30,316 nucleotides of DNA from Candidatus Brocadiaceae bacterium (GTDB taxonomy: Bacteria; Planctomycetota; Brocadiia; SM23-32), in contig PUNP01000672.1 of NCBI GenBank assembly GCA_003551785.1, positions 1 to 30,316 on the forward strand, in the 5' to 3' direction. Every line of letters starts with the position of its first letter. Position 1 is the stretch's first letter. Below the pieces are notes generated by a model. That model ran no database searches and had not been told where the DNA came from. It saw only the letters and a list, made by a program, of their open reading frames with translations. The position numbers and the translations under genes are program-made. Of this stretch, positions 25,636 through 30,316 are shown one piece after another.

Positions 25636-26383
25636 TAAATCAAATAGTGAAAATACACCTGCGTACAAAAATATTGATACGGTTATTGAGTTTCAAAACG
25701 TATCGAAAGACTATCGCATAGGGCGTCATGACTTGCGTGTTCTGAAGGATGTCAGTCTGGATGTGGAGGATGGCGAGTTTTTGAGTATCGAGGGGCCGAG
25801 CGGGGCGGGGAAGAGCACATTGCTGCATATTATGGGTCTCCTCGATACACCGACTGAAGGAAAAATACTTTATCAGGGCCGCAACATCGCCGCATTGGGG
25901 GATAAGGCCCGCGCCCGGCGGCGCAACAAGCTTTTCGGGTTCGTCTTCCAGTTCTATCACCTGCTGCCTGACCTGTCTGCTGCTGAAAACGTCGCCTTGC
26001 CCGCCCTGGCCGGACTGGGCGCCGTTGGCTGGCTGCGGGGGAGGCGCGATGCTCTTGAAAAAAGCAGGCGACTTCTCGAAATAGTCGGGCTTAAAGAACG
26101 CTGCAATCATCGACCGACACAGCTTTCAGGTGGCGAACGCCAGCGGGTCGCTATTGCCCGCGCGCTCGTCAATGACCCTCAAATGCTCCTTTGTGACGAG
26201 CCGACGGGTAACCTGGACACCGAATCCGGCACGCAGATACTTGAACTTCTATGCCGTCTGCGTTCGGAACTCGGCATGACGCTCGTTATGGTAACTCACG
26301 ATGTTAAAGTTGCCCAAAAGGCCGATAGAATGGTTTATATGGAAGATGGTCGAATCAAAGATGGGGCGGCGAGCCTTTTATGA
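25628..26383 (+). CDS. lolD: LolD-type ABC transporter ATPase
   Basis: 251 residues, ATG 25628 inside the end of lysS (ATGAGTGA overlap). The ABC motifs are complete: Walker A GPSGAGKST (56-64), Q-loop VFQFYHLLP (Q108), signature LSGGERQRVAIARAL (166-180), Walker B MLLCDEPTGNLD (186-197) and switch His H224. The sequence is typical of the LolD/MacB/FtsE group. In the Lol system this ATPase drives release of outer-membrane lipoproteins from the inner membrane; the LolC/E-like permease downstream makes this reading likely. The two genes are separated by 730 bp of repeats, which is unusual. Confidence 0.88.
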   Translation: MSDKSNSENTPAYKNIDTVIEFQNVSKDYRIGRHDLRVLKDVSLDVEDGEFLSIEGPSGAGKSTLLHIMGLLDTPTEGKILYQGRNIAALGDKARARRRNKLFGFVFQFYHLLPDLSAAENVALPALAGLGAVGWLRGRRDALEKSRRLLEIVGLKERCNHRPTQLSGGERQRVAIARALVNDPQMLLCDEPTGNLDTESGTQILELLCRLRSELGMTLVMVTHDVKVAQKADRMVYMEDGRIKDGAASLL

Positions 26384-26526
26384 TAAAACGAGGCGATTTG
26401 TGATTTGGACATTTCTGCTTTAATATCTTAATTATGAAATCCTTGCTTTTTCGCAAAAAGTTGTTCGTTGCTGACACTTGGTTGATGTTGCTGGTGAACG
26501 ACCAACGACTCAGACCAATGCCCGCT
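26384..26526. other. Non-coding stretch after lolD
   Basis: No gene or terminator is recognisable. Reading frames here are short and lack a ribosome site. Together with the repeats that follow to 27113, it forms a 730-bp gap between lolD and its likely permease gene. Confidence 0.5.
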
Positions 26527-26575
26527 GAACACCGAATACTGAAAACTGAACACTGAACACCGAATACCGAACACC
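26527..26575. repeat. Seven tandem 7-bp repeats
   Basis: Seven consecutive heptamers follow a consensus near GAAYACY: GAACACC, GAATACT, GAAAACT, GAACACT, GAACACC, GAATACC, GAACACC. The length is 49 bp and no coding role is evident. Confidence 0.8.
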
Positions 26576-26671
26576 GCTCGTCCGAATTATGAAGTTTCGC
26601 CTTGGAAACAGAACGCCTGCTGGCGCAGTAACGCGTAACTCCGGGATTAATGTGGTATTTATCGTTAGTCG

Positions 26672-26965
26672 GTAAATCCTCAGTGAACACCTTGTCATCC
26701 CCACCGTGCCCTGTGCCGGTGGAATGAAGATTCATTGCTAAGTGTCGATTTTACATAACGTAGCTGTGAATCCGCCCTGCTCGGCCTTCCGGCGCTTGCA
26801 CGGTCGTCTATCGTTTATTTTAGCTGTCTGCGCAAGCGCCGGAAGGGCCGAGCAGGGCGGATTCACGGCGGATTTGGCCCTCATAGCGGCTGTAAGCTGA
26901 GAATCTGCATTCCACCGGCACAGAGCACGGTGGGGATGCTTTGACGTGGTTCAGTGAATACTTAC
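26672..26965. mobile_element. MITE-like inverted-repeat element, copy C, with 8-bp target duplication
   Basis: A 294-bp non-coding element. Its left arm (26672-about 26742) and right arm (about 26896-26965) are imperfect inverted copies over about 70 bp, sharing GTAARTMYTCASTGAAC-type ends, the block ATCCCCACCGTG and the block CTGTGCCGGTGGAATG. The exact 8-bp sequence GTTAGTCG stands directly on both sides (26664-26671 and 26966-26973), as expected of a transposition target duplication. A second long hairpin is nested inside. There is no transposase, so it would need one elsewhere in the genome. Confidence 0.82.
26766..26866. repeat. Long nested hairpin inside element C
   Basis: The left arm 26766-26799 (34 nt) and right arm 26832-26866 (35 nt) are complementary except for one bulged C, with a 32-nt loop. 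Arms begin GTGAATCCGCCCTGCTCGG. Such a hairpin would be very stable in RNA. It may be a second repeat inserted in element C or the element's core. Confidence 0.85.
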
Positions 26966-27017
26966 GTTAGTCGTAAGTCGCTTGTCGGTAGTCCTATGGC
27001 CCCAGAACCGTCAGCGC

Positions 27018-27068
27018 CACAGACAGGAATGTCTGTGCTACTTAACATCGACAATTTTCTGTCGATGT
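27018..27068. repeat. Two adjacent hairpins upstream of the permease gene
   Basis: 27018-27037 is a perfect hairpin with arms CACAGACA/TGTCTGTG and loop GGAA, in the style of those at 15-57. 27045-27068 is a second perfect hairpin, arms ACATCGACA/TGTCGATGT with a 6-nt loop, related to the dyad in the 35-bp repeats at 1784 and 22306. Confidence 0.7.
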
Positions 27069-27113
27069 ACTGCAACTAAGTACCTACTTTAACAAGATAA
27101 TAAAGAGTAAAAA

Positions 27114-28547
27114 ATGACATCTATTTACCTTGGACTGCGGTATTTATTTAAGAAACGCCTGTCATACCTTGCCATTATCGGTGTGGCGTTGAGCGTGGGG
27201 ACGCTGATTGTGGTTATGAGCGTCATGCGTGGATTCGAGCATGAACTGCGTTCGGTTATCAGAGGCTACCTCAGTGATATAAGGGTTGAGTCGCCTTCAC
27301 AGCAGGTCACCGGTATGGCTGATTGGGGGGCTACGCGTGAAAATGTTTTGAGTATGCCCCAGGTCGAGGCCGCCACACCATTTATCGAAAGCCAGTCCTT
27401 ATTGCGCATACCCGGCCTTGATCAAACCTGGACCGTCATGTTTCGCGGTATGAAACCCGAGCTGGAAACCGATGTCAGCGAGTTCGGCAGCCAATACCTC
27501 CAGCATAGCTCGTTAGAGGCACTGGACAGGATATATATTGACGAAAATGAAGCCGAGGTGCCTTCCGTGTTTATCGGGAATGAACTTGCCAAGCAGTTTT
27601 CCCGGCATTATTTTATATATAACTACCTCTCCGACGAACTGGACGGTGAACTGCGGGAGCAGTGCCTTAACTTGATGGCGGAAGCTCGGGCAAGCCGGTT
27701 AATATCGGACGGGATGGAAAAGGCGGGAAAAGTGGCCGGATTGCTTTCTGAAGCCGGGCATATGAGTCTGGCCTCCATGGTTTATGCTAATGCCGAGGAT
27801 ATTGCAAGAGAAGAAATTGTTTTGATGACGGCGACCGAGGACTTACGGCGTCGGGTGCGTAAATTCACAGTCGCCGGTGTCTTTCATACCGGCCGTTTCG
27901 ACTACGACAGTGGAGTCGTTCTGATGTCGCTGGAGGCCGCTCAGGATTTTGTCGGTGCCGCCGGCAATGTTTCGGGGCTGAACCTGAAGCTGCATGATTA
28001 TCGGCGTGATGCCGGTACCGTAAGTGCCGGTTTGAGGGAAAAAGGTTATATCGCCCGCACCTGGGAAGATCAGCAGCGCAACTTTCTGGAAGCTGTGCAA
28101 ATGGAGAGGGTTCTGATGGCGATCGTGCTCTCTTTCGTCGGCCTGCTGGCCGGGTTCTGTATTTTTGCAATACTCATTATGAGCGTGTATGAGAAAAGGC
28201 ATGACATCGGCACGATGAAGGCCGTGGGCTATACATCACGCAGTATAGCGGTGATTTTTTTCGTTACCGGCGGCGCTATAGGTGTGGTGGGAGCGGTGTT
28301 TGGCATAGCGGGTGGTTTTGGCTTTTTAACGCGTATCAATGAAATAGCTGATCGTATAGAGGCCTGGACCGGCTGGACACCTTTTCCCAGTGATGTTTAT
28401 TACTTTACGGAGATTCCAACAGACCTGACGCTGACAATCCCGTTGATTACGGGCATGGGTGCGTTGGTGCTCAGCCTGATTTTCAGCATTGTCCCTGCCC
28501 TAAAAGCTGCACGAATGGACCCGGTGGAGACTTTGCGGTGGGAGTGA
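27114..28547 (+). CDS. LolC/LolE-type ABC transporter permease
   Basis: 477 residues, ATG 27114 with only a weak AAAGAG upstream. The topology is that of LolC/E and MacB-like permeases: one N-terminal membrane segment (YLAIIGVALSVGTLIVVMSVM), a large periplasmic domain, then three C-terminal segments including SFVGLLAGFCIFAILIMSV and the FtsX-type motif YEKRHDIGTMKAVGYTSRSI, ending ALKAARMDPVETLRWE. This end motif is typical of LolC/E. With LolD it would lift lipoproteins out of the inner membrane toward the outer membrane. The protein is some 60-80 residues longer than E. coli LolC/LolE; the extra length is a helical insert (about residues 165-235) in the periplasmic domain. Only one permease gene is present, so a homodimer is possible. 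Confidence 0.87.
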   Translation: MTSIYLGLRYLFKKRLSYLAIIGVALSVGTLIVVMSVMRGFEHELRSVIRGYLSDIRVESPSQQVTGMADWGATRENVLSMPQVEAATPFIESQSLLRIPGLDQTWTVMFRGMKPELETDVSEFGSQYLQHSSLEALDRIYIDENEAEVPSVFIGNELAKQFSRHYFIYNYLSDELDGELREQCLNLMAEARASRLISDGMEKAGKVAGLLSEAGHMSLASMVYANAEDIAREEIVLMTATEDLRRRVRKFTVAGVFHTGRFDYDSGVVLMSLEAAQDFVGAAGNVSGLNLKLHDYRRDAGTVSAGLREKGYIARTWEDQQRNFLEAVQMERVLMAIVLSFVGLLAGFCIFAILIMSVYEKRHDIGTMKAVGYTSRSIAVIFFVTGGAIGVVGAVFGIAGGFGFLTRINEIADRIEAWTGWTPFPSDVYYFTEIPTDLTLTIPLITGMGALVLSLIFSIVPALKAARMDPVETLRWE

Positions 28548-28557
28548 ATACTGAATA

Positions 28558-28618
28558 GATTACCAGCAAGAGTGTGGGAAGGAGGTATTGCAATACCCCA
28601 CAGTAAAAGTAAGTAATC
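28558..28618. other. Imperfect hairpin between convergent genes
   Basis: GATTAC (28558-28563) pairs with GTAATC (28613-28618); inside, TGTGG pairs with CCACA, and GGTATTGCAATACC is a perfect palindrome. It could act as a two-way transcription end for the permease and the small minus-strand gene, but no T-run follows directly on either strand. Confidence 0.4.
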
Positions 28619-28640
28619 TTGATGGATGCTTTTTTCGCCA

Positions 28641-28847
28641 TTAATAGTCGATTTCTTCTAACTCCGGGCTTATTCCTAAACTCTCGAGTTCATCCGGCTC
28701 ATCTATATCAGCTATAGCGATTTCATCTGATAAAGTATCAGCAATTCCGTCACGTTTCGAAAGGATAATTTCCCTGTGTCTTTGCTTAATCAATTCTAAC
28801 CTCCATTTCTTTATATCTTTATCTGTCCACTCCTTATCGTATTTCAT
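28641..28847 (-). CDS. Small protein of unknown function
   Basis: 68 residues. The start ATG 28847 is firmly placed: GGAGGA (28852-28857) lies just upstream, and a consensus promoter lies 47 bp above it. The N-terminal half is helical and basic (MKYDKEWTDKDIKKWRLELIKQRHREIILSKRDG); the C-terminal half is strongly acidic (DIDEPDELESLGISPELEEIDY). No membrane segment or signal peptide. I do not recognise a family. The separate basic and acidic halves and the strong controlled promoter would fit a small regulator or antitoxin-like partner, but no toxin gene is evident next to it, so this is a guess. Confidence 0.75.
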   Translation of the reverse strand: MKYDKEWTDKDIKKWRLELIKQRHREIILSKRDGIADTLSDEIAIADIDEPDELESLGISPELEEIDY

Positions 28848-28893
28848 TTTATCCTCCAATTATAAAAAAGTTTGAAAAAAACTTGGAGGGAAA

Positions 28894-28922
28894 ATCATAC
28901 TAAAAATTGAGCTGTTTGTCAA
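28894..28922 (-). promoter_or_regulatory. Consensus sigma-70 promoter for the small gene
   Basis: On the minus strand TTGACA (28917-28922), a 17-nt spacer, then TATGAT (28894-28899). Start expected near 28887, a leader of about 40 nt with a GGAGGA ribosome site. Confidence 0.8.
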
Positions 28923-28923
28923 T

Positions 28924-28965
28924 TGCATATATAGCGAACTGTCAACTTAGCTCGCTATATTTGCA
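28924..28965. promoter_or_regulatory. 16-bp dyad, candidate operator
   Basis: TGCATATATAGCGAAC (28924-28939) and GCTCGCTATATTTGCA (28950-28965) are inverted copies at 14 of 16 positions, with a 10-bp spacer and a perfect 9-bp core ATATAGCGA. The left arm ends 1 bp from the minus-strand -35 box, and the right arm overlaps a plus-strand -35 candidate. This is a fitting position for a regulator that controls both directions. Confidence 0.6.
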
Positions 28966-28989
28966 TCACATCAATTTAGCTTGTATCAT
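28961..28989 (+). promoter_or_regulatory. Candidate divergent promoter
   Basis: TTGCAT (28961-28966), 17-nt spacer, TATCAT (28984-28989) on the plus strand. Moderate match. It could serve the 29084 ORF and the DUF1638 gene. Confidence 0.45.
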
Positions 28990-29014
28990 TAGCAATCAAT
29001 TGCTTACTATCTCG

Positions 29015-29037
29015 ACCGTGTTCTGTGCAGGGACGGT
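29015..29037. repeat. Diverged fragment of the element C mini-palindrome
   Basis: ACCGTGTTCTGTGC matches the ACCGTGCTCTGTGC of element C at 13 of 14 positions and is followed by a CGGT that closes the small stem. The rest of the element is not recognisable. Confidence 0.4.
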
Positions 29038-29083
29038 TAAATGAGTTTATACATGTATGTTTCTCTAAATAATACCTGAAGTT

Positions 29084-29299
29084 ATGATTGATAATATTGG
29101 CGAACATAACAGAAAAGAAATTGAGAGAACGAATCAGCGTGGTGGGGCACATTTAGATACCGATTACCTGATGTTGTTTATTAAGGTACTTCACGGTTCC
29201 GCTCAGAGAAGAGTTACATCGATATGGTATGAAAGCGGCGGCGAGTTGCAAAAGGTCTTTCATTGGGATAGCAGGCGCGACCTTCTTAAACCCACTTAA
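29084..29299 (+). CDS. Doubtful small ORF
   Basis: 71 codons from ATG 29084 with only GAAG as a weak ribosome site. The predicted protein (MIDNIGEHNRKEIERTNQRGG...) has a mixed composition and no family I recognise; VTSIWYESGGELQKVFHWDSRRDLL could be a fragment of a larger domain. It ends 25 bp before the DUF1638 gene, and a candidate promoter lies upstream. It may be a real small gene, a remnant, or chance. Confidence 0.35.
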   Translation: MIDNIGEHNRKEIERTNQRGGAHLDTDYLMLFIKVLHGSAQRRVTSIWYESGGELQKVFHWDSRRDLLKPT

Positions 29300-29324
29300 A
29301 CCCCTCAGCATTTTTAGGAAATAT

Positions 29325-30316
29325 ATGAAAGAAACAAAACAAAAAGTTCATGTTATTGCTTGCGGCGTTTTAGCGCCCGATATTAAAACTTTAGCTGAAA
29401 AAGTGAATGTTGATCCCAGCTTCAATTTCCTGCCTGGAGGATTGCATGAACGTCCGAATGAACTCAGACTCAAGATACAGGAAGCGATCGATACGGCATC
29501 CGACGGTGATTATGACCGCATAGTTCTCGGTTATGGACTTTGTGGACGCGGCTCTTTGGGGATTTATGCCCGCTCAATTCCGCTTTTCATCCCTCGGGTG
29601 CAGGATTGTATTGCGCTTTTCCTTGGTTCAGATAAAGAGTATAAACGCCAGTTTGAGCGCTTTCCGGGTACCTATTATATCTCTGCGGGATGGTTCAGGG
29701 AAAAGGTGGAACCGGAATCTCAAGCGGTAAGTGGCAAAAATAAAGGTGAAAATTCCATGTCCGACTCCCGCCATTTGCAGGAACTTGTCGATAAATATGG
29801 TGATGAAAACGGTCGCGCGATAGCTGAATTTTACGGGAGCTGGACCAAAAATTATCAGCGGGCGGCATTTATCGATACGGGAACCGAATATGCACGTAAA
29901 TATGAAGAACACGCTGTAAATATGGCCGATGAATTTGACTGGAAATATGAAAAGATCGATGGAGCCCCAATTCTTTTGGAAAAGCTGCTGAAGGGAGGCG
30001 ATCAATATGATGAAATAGTGCGTATCCCCCCCGGATTCGTTACCGTCTATGATCCTGTCAACGGCAGCATTGCCGCCGCACCTGTGCGTGATGCAGAGAG
30101 AAAGCCCCAAAGCACTAAAAATCAGTTATTTTCAGAGCATCAGGGGGCAAAGTCGGATTTCAACGCTATTACCCAGGGCGTTGGTTTGGGAATCGATGCG
30201 GGCGGAACATATACGGATGCCGTTATCTATGATTTTGAAAGCAAATCCGTTAAAGCTTCGACCAAAGCTTTAACAACCAGGTGGAATTTTAGCCTCGGGA
30301 TCAGCGAAGCGCTTGA
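29325..30316 (+). CDS. DUF1638 domain fused to hydantoinase/oxoprolinase-type N-terminus (partial)
   Basis: Open from ATG 29325 (AGGAA just upstream) to the window end with no stop: 330 codons, 3' end missing. Residues about 7-200 match what I know of DUF1638: three Cys in conserved surroundings at C13 (VIACGVL), C73 (GYGLCGRGSLG) and C95 (PRVQDCIALFLGS), then PGTYYISAGWFRE. From residue 286, VGLGIDAGGTYTDAVIYD begins an ASKHA-type phosphate loop as in hydantoinase A/oxoprolinase N-termini (GIDxGGTxTDxV), followed by KALTTRWNFSLGISEAL, also typical. DUF1638 proteins are often found beside corrinoid methyltransferases, and the fused ATPase-like part could act in reactivation (inference). Function unknown. 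Confidence 0.85.
   Translation, partial: MKETKQKVHVIACGVLAPDIKTLAEKVNVDPSFNFLPGGLHERPNELRLKIQEAIDTASDGDYDRIVLGYGLCGRGSLGIYARSIPLFIPRVQDCIALFLGSDKEYKRQFERFPGTYYISAGWFREKVEPESQAVSGKNKGENSMSDSRHLQELVDKYGDENGRAIAEFYGSWTKNYQRAAFIDTGTEYARKYEEHAVNMADEFDWKYEKIDGAPILLEKLLKGGDQYDEIVRIPPGFVTVYDPVNGSIAAAPVRDAERKPQSTKNQLFSEHQGAKSDFNAITQGVGLGIDAGGTYTDAVIYDFESKSVKASTKALTTRWNFSLGISEAL

Noticed and set aside
29084..29299. Toxin-antitoxin pair of the 71-codon ORF with the 68-residue minus-strand gene
   Set aside because: The genes are divergent rather than in tandem, the ORF is doubtful, and neither matches a toxin family I know.
1..30316. tRNA, rRNA or riboswitch genes
   Set aside because: No cloverleaf, rRNA or known riboswitch core was recognised by eye; a covariance-model scan could still find one.

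Overview
The window reads as chromosomal DNA of a Gram-negative, PVC-type bacterium. Kiritimatiellota/Lentisphaerota-like is my best guess, from gene content rather than a marker tree. Evidence for an outer membrane includes a secretin, a TraF-type beta-barrel protein and LolD/LolE-type lipoprotein export genes. Gene density is moderate. The gaps hold many dispersed palindromic repeats. Several genes start with TTG behind a good Shine-Dalgarno sequence, and several promoters match the sigma-70 consensus very closely.

Layout: (1) 1-1769, two short hairpin repeats and serA (phosphoglycerate dehydrogenase). (2) 1865-5388, a minus-strand unit with its own consensus promoter: a secreted HEAT-repeat protein, then a TraF-like outer-membrane barrel gene broken by one in-frame TGA. 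(3) 5416-6390, miaA (tRNA modification). (4) 6655-20356, a type IV pilus/type II secretion-like envelope operon: a PilM-PilN fusion, a PilO-like protein, a single-pass protein with an FN3-like region, a giant 1,882-residue acidic helical-repeat protein, a secretin and a small exported protein, closed by a strong intrinsic terminator. No motor ATPase, PilC-type platform protein or pilin is present here. (5) 20392-22224, sppA (signal peptide peptidase). (6) 22225-23032, a repeat-rich non-coding stretch. (7) 22926-28547, a strong promoter followed by a sialidase-like propeller protein, lysS, lolD and a lolC/E-type permease; the last two are separated by 730 bp containing a MITE-like element. (8) 28641-30316, a small minus-strand gene, a divergent promoter/dyad region, a doubtful small ORF and the 5' part of a DUF1638-hydantoinase fusion that runs off the window.

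The two strongest points are these. The secretin operon contains a giant protein built from degenerate repeats of about 63 residues, and the N-terminal part of the secretin carries what looks like a related module. A family of non-coding inverted-repeat elements (ends like GTAAGTCCTCAGTGAACCA) sits in three gaps next to or inside operons; one copy has an exact 8-bp flanking direct repeat, as expected of a MITE. All assignments come from reading the sequence; no database search was run.
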